DNA from: Campylobacter concisus
GTDB taxonomy: Bacteria; Campylobacterota; Campylobacteria; Campylobacterales; Campylobacteraceae
Length of the DNA stretch: 64,000 bases
Assembly: GCF_003049735.1 (NCBI RefSeq)
Contig: NZ_PIRM01000002.1
Location: forward strand, 186,001 to 250,000
Reading direction: 5' to 3'
Shown here: in pieces, positions 17,819 through 26,164 of the stretch
How the letters are laid out: the number at the start of each line of letters is the position of its first letter
Position numbering within the stretch: position 1 is the first letter of the stretch
The notes under the pieces: generated by a model
The model's database searches: none
What the model saw: the letters and a program-made list of their open reading frames with translations, nothing else
What the model was told of the DNA's origin: nothing
Position numbers and translations under genes: made by a program

Positions 17819-18826
17819 ATGCCAAAAGCTTCACTGATTTCTATCGCTTCTTATATTCCAGAAAAAATTCTAACAAATTTTGACTTTGAAAAAATGGTTG
17901 AAACGAGTGATGAATGGATAGTAAAGCGAACAGGTATCGAACAAAGGCATATTGCAACTAACGAAACAACAAGTGATCTTGGTACAAAGGCTGGTGAATT
18001 AGCCATAAAACGCTCAGGGCTTGATAAAGCTCAAATCGATGCAATCATCTGTGCTACGATATCTCCAGATCATCTTTGTATGCCATCTACTGCTTGCAAA
18101 ATAGCTGCAAATTTGGGTTTAAACTATGGAGTTACAGCATTTGATATAAGTGCGGCTTGTACCGGTTTTATTTATCTTTTAGAGCTTGCAAATTCTCTCA
18201 TTGTTAGCGGTGCCAAAAAAAACGTATTAATTATCGGAGCCGAAAAATTAAGCTCTATTGTTGACTATACAGATAGAAGCACTTGTATACTATTTGGTGA
18301 TGGGGCAGGTGCGGCTGTAATTAGTAGTAGTAATGGTGATGAGATCATTGATATTCATACGGCAAGCGATGGTAAGCAAGCTGAACTTTTAATAACTCCA
18401 GGATGCGGAAGTGTATTTCCAGCCAGTGAGGAAACACTAAAAAATAGACTAAATTTCATCCATATGAGTGGAAATGAAGTTTTTAAAATAGCAGTTCAAA
18501 CACTTAGCAAAAGCGTAATAGAAATTCTGCATGTAAACAAAATGCAAAGCGAAGATATTGATTTTTTCATACCTCATCAAGCGAATATAAGAATAATAGA
18601 TGCAGTAAAAAATAGATTAAATTTTAAAGATGAGCAGTGTGTCTTGACCGTTTCTAAATATGGCAATACAAGCTCTGCTTCAATTCCGATGGCTATAAAT
18701 GATGCCTACGAAGACGGTCGCATCAAAAATGGTTCAGTTTTGCTTCTTGACGCATTTGGTGGCGGCTTTACATGGGGATCAGCGATACTAAAATTTGGTG
18801 GAAAAAATTTTAGCGACTTACAATAA
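17819..18826 (+). CDS. fabH: 3-oxoacyl-ACP synthase III
   Basis: A ketoacyl synthase of 335 residues that condenses acetyl-CoA with malonyl-ACP to start fatty-acid synthesis. The catalytic triad is visible: Cys114 in Ala-Ala-Cys-Thr-Gly-Phe, His in Pro-His-Gln-Ala-Asn, and Asn in Gly-Asn-Thr-Ser-Ser-Ala-Ser. Gly-Gly-Gly-Phe-Thr-Trp-Gly at the C-terminus is conserved. It is last in the ndk-fabH run, followed by a hairpin. The elongation genes fabG, acpP and fabF lie at the far end of the window. Confidence 0.96.
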   Translation: MPKASLISIASYIPEKILTNFDFEKMVETSDEWIVKRTGIEQRHIATNETTSDLGTKAGELAIKRSGLDKAQIDAIICATISPDHLCMPSTACKIAANLGLNYGVTAFDISAACTGFIYLLELANSLIVSGAKKNVLIIGAEKLSSIVDYTDRSTCILFGDGAGAAVISSSNGDEIIDIHTASDGKQAELLITPGCGSVFPASEETLKNRLNFIHMSGNEVFKIAVQTLSKSVIEILHVNKMQSEDIDFFIPHQANIRIIDAVKNRLNFKDEQCVLTVSKYGNTSSASIPMAINDAYEDGRIKNGSVLLLDAFGGGFTWGSAILKFGGKNFSDLQ

Positions 18827-18851
18827 TTACAGCAAGTAATCTTCTAACTTT

Positions 18852-18877
18852 TTAGTAACGCTTTTACTAATTTCTTT
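18852..18877 (+). terminator. Probable terminator after fabH
   Basis: A 7-bp stem, TTAGTAA pairing with TTACTAA across a 5-base loop, followed by TTTCTTTC. It is A/T-rich and so weak on its own. The next 140 bases before the ahpC promoter show nothing else. Confidence 0.45.
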
Positions 18878-19020
18878 CAAATACTCTCATCAATAAATTT
18901 TTAAAAATTCAAATTTTTACAACTTTTAACAAAATCCATTTTCCACTTTTACCAATAACAATAAATTTACTACATAAAAATTTCTAAAATATATTTAAAC
19001 TAAATTTAATTTTGAATAGA

Positions 19021-19026
19021 TATAAT
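19021..19026 (+). promoter_or_regulatory. -10 box for ahpC
   Basis: Perfect TATAAT, 37 bases before the ATG, with T-rich stretches upstream. The gap is AT-rich and could hold Fur- or PerR-type sites, but I cannot call one by eye. Confidence 0.65.
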
Positions 19027-19062
19027 TTCGCAATCAATAAAATTTATTATTAAGGAGAACAA

Positions 19063-19662
19063 ATGTTAGTAACAAAAAAAGCACCTGATTTTACAGCTGC
19101 AGCAGTTTTAGGAAACAATCAAATTGTAAATGATTTTAATCTTTATAAAAATATTGGCGAGAAAGGCGCGGTTGTATTTTTCTATCCAATGGATTTTACT
19201 TTTGTTTGCCCAAGCGAAATTATCGCATTTGACAAAAGATATGACGAGTTCAAGTCACGTGGTATCGAAGTTATCGCAGTTTCATGCGACAACCAATTCT
19301 CTCACTTCGCATGGAAAGAGACTCCAGTAAACAAAGGCGGTATCGGCAAAGTTCGCTTCCCTATCGTAGCTGATATGACAAAATCAATCGCTCGCGGATT
19401 TGACGTACTTCTAGAAGATGCTGGTGTAGCGCTTCGTGGCTCATTCTTACTAGACAAAGATGGCACAGTTCGCCATGCAGTTATCAACGATCTTCCACTT
19501 GGCAGAAATATCGATGAGATGATAAGAATGGTTGATACTATGCTATTTACAAATGAGCACGGTGAAGTTTGTCCAGCTGGCTGGAACAAAGGTGATGCTG
19601 GTATGAAACCAAGCACTGAAGGTGTTGCCGACTACCTTTCACACAACGAAGGCAAACTATAA
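19063..19662 (+). CDS. ahpC: Alkyl hydroperoxide reductase / 2-Cys peroxiredoxin
   Basis: A typical 2-Cys peroxiredoxin of 199 residues that reduces peroxides in the cytosol. The peroxidatic Cys49 lies in Phe-Thr-Phe-Val-Cys-Pro and the resolving Cys170 in Glu-Val-Cys-Pro-Ala-Gly-Trp. Asp-Phe-Thr-Ala near the start matches the family. The RBS AAGGAG is strong. It is monocistronic, with its own promoter and a strong hairpin after it. No AhpF is nearby, as is usual in campylobacters, which recycle AhpC by thioredoxin. Confidence 0.95.
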   Translation: MLVTKKAPDFTAAAVLGNNQIVNDFNLYKNIGEKGAVVFFYPMDFTFVCPSEIIAFDKRYDEFKSRGIEVIAVSCDNQFSHFAWKETPVNKGGIGKVRFPIVADMTKSIARGFDVLLEDAGVALRGSFLLDKDGTVRHAVINDLPLGRNIDEMIRMVDTMLFTNEHGEVCPAGWNKGDAGMKPSTEGVADYLSHNEGKL

Positions 19663-19667
19663 TCAAT

Positions 19668-19702
19668 AGAAATTTCTAGGTATCCTTTACCTAGAAATTT
19701 CT
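19668..19702 (+). terminator. 15-bp perfect hairpin after ahpC
   Basis: Perfect inverted repeat: 19668-19682 pairs with 19688-19702 around a 5-base loop, 5 bases after the ahpC stop. It is followed by CCCCCAAA rather than a T-tract, so it may protect the 3' end of the mRNA as much as stop transcription. Confidence 0.65.
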
Positions 19703-19785
19703 CCCCCAAATAAATTTAAATACTTTTTTAATATAACTTTTTATATCATAGCCTTGGCTTTAATCAACAACATTCCGGAGACTAC

Positions 19786-20868
19786 ATGGATTTTAAAGGC
19801 AGGCAAGAGCTTGTAATAAATTGCGAAGATAGCATACTTAAATTAAGAGATAAATTTATCGATGACGGTATCAAATTTTGTAGGCAACTAACATTTATCG
19901 TGCCGCACGATCAGGTAAAAATTTGTCTTGAAAACATCTTTGATACACTACTTATTCAAAAGCCAAATGCTACGCAGCTACAAGATGATTTGAATAATCT
20001 AATACCAAAATCAAATGCAAGAGATGAATTAATAAATTTCCTACTTTTAAATTTGACTTTAAATTTTAGTCACTCTTGCGACAACAGTACCTTCGTAGGT
20101 TATTTCGTAAATGCCGTTTCAAGAATCAAAGAAATTTTATGTGGTGCCAAAGACCAGCAAGAAACAAATGTAAAAGACATGATTGAAACCGGAACATTTT
20201 TTTATGAAGATCCGATCAATACTTTCACTCGCATGAAAAAAGCCAAGGTAAGGCCAGAGCTTTTAAATTTATATGATGGATTAAATATAAAATATGAGGC
20301 TGAAATTTTAGAAGTTAAGGAAGATAGTGTCGTTTTTCGCGTGGATATGATGCAAATTTTAGCCATGAAGCAAGACGGCAAAGGTTTTATTTTGCCAAAT
20401 AGCTTTTTTTCAAAGCCATTATGTGCTGATATTATTAATTACAATATAGTCAATAAAGGCGTCACTCTTTCAAATTTTTTACGAAATACGACGATGTACG
20501 CATATAAAAGAAAATTCCAACGTATCTTGCCAAATCGTTTTACCAAAACTATTATCAAAGGCAAGCAAGACAAGATCGAAGGTAGCCTTTATGATGTTTC
20601 TGAAGGGGGCATAAGCGTATTAAGCCCGCAAACTACAAATTTTCAAGATGGAGAAGAGCTAGAAGCGACCTTTGAAATCTTAATCACACCAGATAAAGTA
20701 AAAAATGTGACTTTAAAGCTAAGACTTGTTACAGAGCTAGCATATAAAGGCTACATAAGATACTGTATGAAGCTTATCGATGATGATGAAACGATAAAAG
20801 ATTTTACGCAAAAGCGCATAAAAGAGACACTTGATGAGCTTCGCTCACGTATAAATTTATACGAATAA
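19786..20868 (+). CDS. PilZ-domain protein, probable cyclic-di-GMP receptor
   Basis: A protein of 360 residues. The first 230 are helical with no recognised domain. The C-terminal PilZ domain shows the c-di-GMP-binding residues Arg242-x3-Arg246 and, about 24 residues later, Asp270-x-Ser-x2-Gly275. No signal peptide or membrane segment is seen, so it is cytosolic. GGAG lies 7 bases before the ATG. It sits 8 bases before the HerA-like ATPase gene, so the two are probably cotranscribed and may share a function. The binding motif looks intact; the output is unknown. Confidence 0.8.
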   Translation: MDFKGRQELVINCEDSILKLRDKFIDDGIKFCRQLTFIVPHDQVKICLENIFDTLLIQKPNATQLQDDLNNLIPKSNARDELINFLLLNLTLNFSHSCDNSTFVGYFVNAVSRIKEILCGAKDQQETNVKDMIETGTFFYEDPINTFTRMKKAKVRPELLNLYDGLNIKYEAEILEVKEDSVVFRVDMMQILAMKQDGKGFILPNSFFSKPLCADIINYNIVNKGVTLSNFLRNTTMYAYKRKFQRILPNRFTKTIIKGKQDKIEGSLYDVSEGGISVLSPQTTNFQDGEELEATFEILITPDKVKNVTLKLRLVTELAYKGYIRYCMKLIDDDETIKDFTQKRIKETLDELRSRINLYE

Positions 20869-20876
20869 GGCAGCTA

Positions 20877-23165
20877 GTGAAAACAATACAAGAAAATTTA
20901 AAACTTTTTTATATCGGACTAAAAGACAAAGAACCATTTTTTTATAAAAATAAGGATCTAACCACCCACGCAGCCATCATCGGTATGACAGGTAGCGGCA
21001 AAACAGGCCTTGGTATCACTCTTTTAGAAGAAGCCTGCATAGACAATATCCCTTCTATCATCATCGATCCAAAGGGCGACATCACAAATTTAGCTCTAAC
21101 CTTTCCGCAGATGAGGCCGGAGGATTTTTTACCATACGTCGATGAAGCAGAAGCGGCCAACAAAGGTCAAAGTGTAGAGGAATTTGCCGCTGCTCAAGCC
21201 AAGCTATGGAAAAACGGCATAGAGTCTAGCTTTCAAGATCTTGAGCGAGTAAAAATTTTAAAAGAGAGCGCTAGCTTTAACATCTACACACCAAAAAGCT
21301 CAGCTGGCATAGGCGTGGCGCTACTTAGTGATTTTACCTGCCCAAATATCACTGACGAAGAAATTTTTAGCAACTATATAAATTCGCTTGCAGCCTCGGT
21401 ATTATCTCTTATTGGTATAAATTCTGAGGACATAAACTCAAAAGAACAGCTGCTCATCTCAACCATATTTGATACTAAATTTAAAGAGCAAAAAGATATC
21501 AGCATCGAAGAGCTTATAAATTTCATCGCAAATCCGCCTTCTAAAAAGATAGGCGTTTTTGACGTCGATACCTTCTATCCAAGCAGTGAGCGCCTAAAGC
21601 TTGCCATGAAGATAAACGCTCTCATCGCAAGTCCAAGCTTTAAGGGCTGGACGCAGGGCGTTAGACTAGAAATTTCAAAGATGCTATTTGACGAAAACGG
21701 CAAAGCAAAGTGCAATATCTTTACGATCTCACATCTAAATGACGCTGAGAGGATGTTTTTTGTTACCCTTTTACTAAACGAGATCATCGCGTGGATGCGC
21801 GGCACAGAGGGCACTAGCTCACTTAGAGCGATCCTATATATGGATGAAATTTTTGGCTTTTTTCCGCCAAACGCAAACCCTCCGTCAAAAACGCCTATGC
21901 TCACGCTTTTAAAACAAGCCCGTGCATTTGGTTTAGGCTGCGTCTTAAGCACGCAAAATCCAGTCGATCTTGACTACAAAGGCCTTAGCAACATCGGCAC
22001 TTGGTTCATTGGCCGCCTCCAAACAGCCCAGGACAAAGCCCGCGTTATAGACGGACTAAGCGGCATCGCAGGCTCAAACCTAGATAAAGCTTCGCTAGAA
22101 AGCCTCATATCAAATTTAGCTAAGAGAAATTTTTTAGTTAAAAATATAAATGAAGATGGGCTAAGCGTTATTTCGACACGGTGGGCATTAAGCTATCTAA
22201 AAGGCCCGCTTAGCCGTGAGCAAATTTCAAATTTAATGAAAGAGCAAAAAGAAAATTTATCTGATACAAGGATCGATAAAAGCGAGATGAAATTTAGCAT
22301 AAAGCCCATAATCTCAAATGAAATTACGCAACTTTATGCTAACTCAAAAAGTCTCACGCCAAATTTATTTGCAAGCGCAAAGATAAGAATTTATAATACT
22401 AAAAAAGGCATCGATAGCGTTTATGAAGTAAGCTATCTTTATGAACTAAATGAAAATGATAATGAGCCAAACTGGAGCGAAGCTAGTCAAAATTTACATA
22501 TCGATGCAAGCTTGAATGAACCAAGTGACGCAAACTTTGCAGCTGTGCCAAATTTTATTTTAAAAGCTAAAAATTTTGACAATATTCAAAAAGATTTTAA
22601 AGAGTATCTGTATAGAAATTTCAAATTTAACACCTTTGAAGCATTGGGAATTTATTCAAAAAACAATGAAACAAAGGAGCAGTTTTATATCAGGCTTCAA
22701 GATAAGTGCAATGAAATTTCAGAAGAACAAACCGCAAAACTTACAGCAAAATTTGAAAAAGAGCGAAAAAGCTTACAAGACAAGCTAAACAAGGCTCTAG
22801 CAAAGCTTGATAAAGAGCAAAAAGAGATGACCACAACTGGGCTTGATGCTGCCATAAATATAGGCGCTAGCATACTTGGAGCGATATTTGGTAACAAGCT
22901 TTTATCTCGCCAAAATGCGGGTAAAATCGCATCGAGTGCAAGAAGCGCGAATAGAGTCTTAAAAGAGCGAAGTGATGTAAAGCTTAGCGAGCAAAGTGTA
23001 AATGACATAAATTTAGCCATTAGCGAACTTGAAGAGAGATTTGAAAAAGAAAGCGACGAGCTAAAAGAAACAAACGATATAAAAAATATCACCATAAACG
23101 AAATACAAATTTCACCAAAGAAAAGCGATATCTATGACGAGAAAGTCGTACTTTTGTGGAGATGA
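20877..23165 (+). CDS. HerA-like ATPase (DUF853/DUF87 family)
   Basis: A protein of 762 residues. Walker A is Gly-Met-Thr-Gly-Ser-Gly-Lys-Thr at 36-43, followed by Ile-Ile-Asp-Pro-Lys-Gly-Asp. Walker B reads Leu-Tyr-Met-Asp-Glu near 320, and Ser-Thr-Gln-Asn-Pro-Val-Asp-Leu-Asp-Tyr-Lys is the family's sensor region. These hexameric FtsK/HerA-type motors move DNA or protein. Residues 620-660 form a charged coiled coil, then a Gly/Ala/Ile-rich patch and a second coiled coil. The start is GTG with AGG upstream. It follows the PilZ gene by 8 bases. No conjugation or NurA gene is near. Confidence 0.8.
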   Translation: MKTIQENLKLFYIGLKDKEPFFYKNKDLTTHAAIIGMTGSGKTGLGITLLEEACIDNIPSIIIDPKGDITNLALTFPQMRPEDFLPYVDEAEAANKGQSVEEFAAAQAKLWKNGIESSFQDLERVKILKESASFNIYTPKSSAGIGVALLSDFTCPNITDEEIFSNYINSLAASVLSLIGINSEDINSKEQLLISTIFDTKFKEQKDISIEELINFIANPPSKKIGVFDVDTFYPSSERLKLAMKINALIASPSFKGWTQGVRLEISKMLFDENGKAKCNIFTISHLNDAERMFFVTLLLNEIIAWMRGTEGTSSLRAILYMDEIFGFFPPNANPPSKTPMLTLLKQARAFGLGCVLSTQNPVDLDYKGLSNIGTWFIGRLQTAQDKARVIDGLSGIAGSNLDKASLESLISNLAKRNFLVKNINEDGLSVISTRWALSYLKGPLSREQISNLMKEQKENLSDTRIDKSEMKFSIKPIISNEITQLYANSKSLTPNLFASAKIRIYNTKKGIDSVYEVSYLYELNENDNEPNWSEASQNLHIDASLNEPSDANFAAVPNFILKAKNFDNIQKDFKEYLYRNFKFNTFEALGIYSKNNETKEQFYIRLQDKCNEISEEQTAKLTAKFEKERKSLQDKLNKALAKLDKEQKEMTTTGLDAAINIGASILGAIFGNKLLSRQNAGKIASSARSANRVLKERSDVKLSEQSVNDINLAISELEERFEKESDELKETNDIKNITINEIQISPKKSDIYDEKVVLLWR

Positions 23166-23223
23166 TTTATAAAATAATTAGTATTTTTTTACTATCATTT
23201 CTGTTAAATTTAAAAGGTAAAAT

Positions 23224-23835
23224 ATGCAAAATTTAATACTTTATGCCATTAGTTATTTACTTGGAAGCATTCCATCTGGCCTCATTCTTGCAAAAATTTT
23301 TGGGCATGTTGATATAAAAAATGAAGGTAGCAAGAGCATCGGTGCGACAAATGTTTTAAGAGTTTTAAAACAAAAAGATCCAAAATTAGCCAAAAAACTA
23401 GCCATTTTAACGATAGTTTGTGATGTTTTAAAAGGAGTTTTGCCACTTATTGTCGCTTCATATTTAGGAGCTAGTCAAAGCGTGCTTTGGACAATGGCGG
23501 TTTTAAGTGTAGCTGGACATTGTTTTTCTATATTTTTAGGCTTTCAAGGTGGCAAAGGAGTCGCAACTGGAGCTGGAGTGATCGCTTTTTTCTTGCCAGT
23601 TGAGATCATTATCGCTCTTGTCGTTTGGTTTTTGGTCGGTAAATTTTTAAAAATTAGCTCTCTTGCTTCACTTTGCGCGTTGATAGCTCTGATTGCATCA
23701 AGCTTTATAATCCACACAGAGTTAGATGAAATTTACACACACGCTCCGATACTAATCATCGCATTTTTGGTGGTTTATAAACACATACCAAATATCGTTC
23801 GTTTAATATCCGGTAAGGAGAAAAAAGTCGTATGA
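23224..23835 (+). CDS. plsY: Acyl-phosphate:glycerol-3-phosphate acyltransferase PlsY
   Basis: An integral inner-membrane protein of 203 residues with about five hydrophobic segments. It transfers the acyl group of PlsX-made acyl-phosphate to glycerol-3-phosphate. The three conserved loops are visible: Gly-Ser-Ile-Pro-Ser-Gly near the start, Gly-Ala-Thr-Asn-Val-Leu-Arg near 40, and Gly-Gly-Lys-Gly-Val-Ala-Thr in the middle. It overlaps folB by 4 bases. Confidence 0.95.
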   Translation: MQNLILYAISYLLGSIPSGLILAKIFGHVDIKNEGSKSIGATNVLRVLKQKDPKLAKKLAILTIVCDVLKGVLPLIVASYLGASQSVLWTMAVLSVAGHCFSIFLGFQGGKGVATGAGVIAFFLPVEIIIALVVWFLVGKFLKISSLASLCALIALIASSFIIHTELDEIYTHAPILIIAFLVVYKHIPNIVRLISGKEKKVV

Positions 23836-24158
23836 AAAGCGAGATAACGACGATCATTAAAGATTATAAATTTGAAACGATCATCGGAATGCTTGATTTT
23901 GAGCGAGTCGCTAAGCAAGAGGTGCAAATAAATCTAGAAATTTGCTCAACTGGTTTTATTGATTATGTTTTAATTATTGACTTTGTTAAAAATTTTTACA
24001 ATAAAAGACAGTTCCAAAGCGTTGAAGAGTCTCTTGAAGAAACTAGCAAAGCATTAAAAGAGAAATTTAGCTCACTAACTAGCCTTAAAATGGAAATTTT
24101 AAAAACAGAAATTTTACCAAACGCAGTTGTTGGAGCAAAAATAAACACTATTTTTTAA
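23832..24158 (+). CDS. folB: Dihydroneopterin aldolase
   Basis: A protein of 108 residues of the FolB/FolX fold, a folate-pathway enzyme that cleaves dihydroneopterin. Gly-Met-Leu-Asp-Phe-Glu-Arg near 20 holds the conserved Glu that binds the pterin. Asp-Tyr-Val, Gln-Ser-Val-Glu-Glu and a late Lys fit the family, though identity is modest, as is usual for this group in campylobacters. It overlaps plsY, and in C. jejuni too folB neighbours cosR. Confidence 0.8.
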   Translation: MKSEITTIIKDYKFETIIGMLDFERVAKQEVQINLEICSTGFIDYVLIIDFVKNFYNKRQFQSVEESLEETSKALKEKFSSLTSLKMEILKTEILPNAVVGAKINTIF

Positions 24159-24198
24159 AAATTTATTAAACTATCTTGAAATATTGCTTAATTTATGA

Positions 24199-24204
24199 TA
24201 CAAT
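24199..24204 (+). promoter_or_regulatory. -10 box for cosR
   Basis: TACAAT in TATGATACAAT, 31 bases before the ATG, in the 76-base gap after folB. The cosR-kinase-ppx run would start here. Confidence 0.6.
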
Positions 24205-24234
24205 CGCCCATAAATTTTAGTTTAAGGAAACAAA

Positions 24235-24906
24235 ATGCGTATTTTAATAGTTGAAGATGAAGTGACGCTAAATAAGACGATTGCTGAGGGCTTGCAGGAG
24301 TTTGGCTATCAAACTGATAGCTCTGAAAATTTTAAAGATGCTGAGTACTATATAGGCATTAGAAATTACGATCTAGTTTTGACTGATTGGATGCTTCAAG
24401 ATGGCGATGGCATAGATCTTATAAACATCATCAAACATAAATCTCCACGCACTTCAGTTGTAGTTCTTTCTGCAAAAGATGACAAAGAAAGTGAAATAAA
24501 AGCACTTAGAGCTGGTGCTGATGACTATATCAAAAAGCCATTTGATTTTGACATTTTAGTAGCTAGACTTGAAGCTAGACTACGCTTTGGCGGCACAAAT
24601 ATTATAAAAATTGATGAGCTCATCATCAATCCAGATGAGGAAAAAATCACATATTTGGGTCGTGACATTGAGCTTAAGGGTAAGCCTTTCGAAGTCTTAA
24701 CTCACCTTGCAAGACACTCAGATCAGATCGTATCTAAAGAGCAACTGCTTGATGCTATCTGGGAAGAGCCAGAGCTTGTAACTCCAAATGTCATTGAAGT
24801 CGCTATCAACCAAATCCGCCAAAAAATGGATAAACCGCTAAATATTTCAACAATTGAAACTGTTAGAAGACGCGGATATAGATTTTGTTTTCCAAAAAAA
24901 GCCTAA
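24235..24906 (+). CDS. cosR: OmpR-family response regulator CosR
   Basis: A protein of 223 residues with a receiver domain (1-115) and a winged-helix DNA-binding domain (about 125-220). It closely matches my memory of CosR, the oxidative-stress regulator that is essential in C. jejuni, especially the C-terminal half from Glu-Leu-Lys-Gly-Lys-Pro-Phe-Glu-Val onward. Asp51, the usual phosphate acceptor, is present in Leu-Thr-Asp-Trp-Met-Leu; the acidic pocket Glu7-Asp8 and Lys in Tyr-Ile-Lys-Lys-Pro are also kept. A histidine kinase gene overlaps its 3' end, unlike the orphan state in C. jejuni. Confidence 0.9.
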   Translation: MRILIVEDEVTLNKTIAEGLQEFGYQTDSSENFKDAEYYIGIRNYDLVLTDWMLQDGDGIDLINIIKHKSPRTSVVVLSAKDDKESEIKALRAGADDYIKKPFDFDILVARLEARLRFGGTNIIKIDELIINPDEEKITYLGRDIELKGKPFEVLTHLARHSDQIVSKEQLLDAIWEEPELVTPNVIEVAINQIRQKMDKPLNISTIETVRRRGYRFCFPKKA

Positions 24907-26162
24907 GGAATAGATTTATACTACAATTAGCATCTGGTGCTATGATGCTAATTGTAGTTATTTCGGTAATGCTTTATCATTATATAAGGGTTACCGTTTT
25001 TCAAAGTGTAGTTAATGAGCTAAACTATCAAGCAGAAGCTTATAAAAAAAATCCTCAGAATTTCAATCCTTTAAATTCAAAAACATTTACGATAGAAAAT
25101 CCAAACAAAACCCTAGCAACGATAAAAACAGATGAGCCACAAGATAAAGAAACATATATCGTAACGCAAAAATCAAAGGATCAGAGTAAAACTTTTTTAA
25201 TAACAAAACTCGATGAAACCAGTTATTTAAGCCTAGAAAAAGATACTACACTTCAAGCTCATATAGTAGAAGAAATTTTTATAGATATTATAATCGTAAA
25301 TGTATCAGCGATACTTTTGGTGCTTTTTTATGCGCTATTTTTATCAAGAATGCTTTTAATACCTATAAAAATTTTAAGTCACAAGCTTACAAATTTAGAT
25401 GAAAAATTTCTCCATGAGATCGATATAAAAAGTCTACCAGATGAATTTTTACCACTTGGGCAGAGCATAAATAGGCTAATCTCTCGCATCCAAACATTTG
25501 TCTTATACCAAAAAGAGCTTTTTGTAGGCGTGGCACATGAGCTAAAAACACCGCTGGCTGTAATGAAAACAAAAAATGAAGTTACACTTTTAAAGCCACG
25601 CGAGAGCGAAAAATATATCGAGGCTCTAAAATCAAATAATGAAGCTATAAACGGCATGAACGCAATGATAAGTTCTGTGCTTGAGATCGGTCGCCAAGAG
25701 GGAGCTCAGTTTGAAGAGCCAGTAAATACCGATGTTATAGGATTTTTAAAAAAACTTGCAAAAAACTATGAGATACTTGCAAAAAATGATGAAAAAAATA
25801 TAAAACTAGACCTAAAACCAGAAATTTTAAATCTAAAAATACAAACTAGCTTGCTAACTCACATTGTGCAAAATTTTGTTCAAAATGCCATTAAATTTTC
25901 ACCAAAAAATAGCACCATTAAGATTAGCTCCAAGCTCATAAAAAATAAATTTATCATCGAAGTAATAGATGAAGGAATAGGCATAGATGAGAGCAAAGAT
26001 TTGTTTGCTCCGTTTAAAAGATACGGAGACAAAGGTGGCGCTGGGCTTGGGTTGTTTCTAGCTAAAGGTGCGGCGCAGGCTCTTGGTGGCGAAGTAGATA
26101 TTAAAAATAGAAACGATAGAGGCGGTGCGGTCGCAAGCCTAGTTTTAAATATAAAAGGATAA
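24885..26162 (+). CDS. Sensor histidine kinase adjacent to cosR
   Basis: A membrane kinase of about 425 residues. Segments near 12-33 and 132-153 flank a periplasmic sensor region of about 100 residues. The H-box has His218 in Val-Ala-His-Glu-Leu-Lys-Thr-Pro-Leu; the N-box is Asn-Phe-Val-Gln-Asn-Ala; G-boxes Asp-Glu-Gly-Ile-Gly-Ile and Gly-Ala-Gly-Leu-Gly-Leu follow, so it looks active. The likely start is the TTG at 24885, 22 bases inside cosR; no ATG fits better. The overlap implies translational coupling and a cognate pair. Confidence 0.85.
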   Translation: MFSKKSLRNRFILQLASGAMMLIVVISVMLYHYIRVTVFQSVVNELNYQAEAYKKNPQNFNPLNSKTFTIENPNKTLATIKTDEPQDKETYIVTQKSKDQSKTFLITKLDETSYLSLEKDTTLQAHIVEEIFIDIIIVNVSAILLVLFYALFLSRMLLIPIKILSHKLTNLDEKFLHEIDIKSLPDEFLPLGQSINRLISRIQTFVLYQKELFVGVAHELKTPLAVMKTKNEVTLLKPRESEKYIEALKSNNEAINGMNAMISSVLEIGRQEGAQFEEPVNTDVIGFLKKLAKNYEILAKNDEKNIKLDLKPEILNLKIQTSLLTHIVQNFVQNAIKFSPKNSTIKISSKLIKNKFIIEVIDEGIGIDESKDLFAPFKRYGDKGGAGLGLFLAKGAAQALGGEVDIKNRNDRGGAVASLVLNIKG

Positions 26163-26164
26163 AA

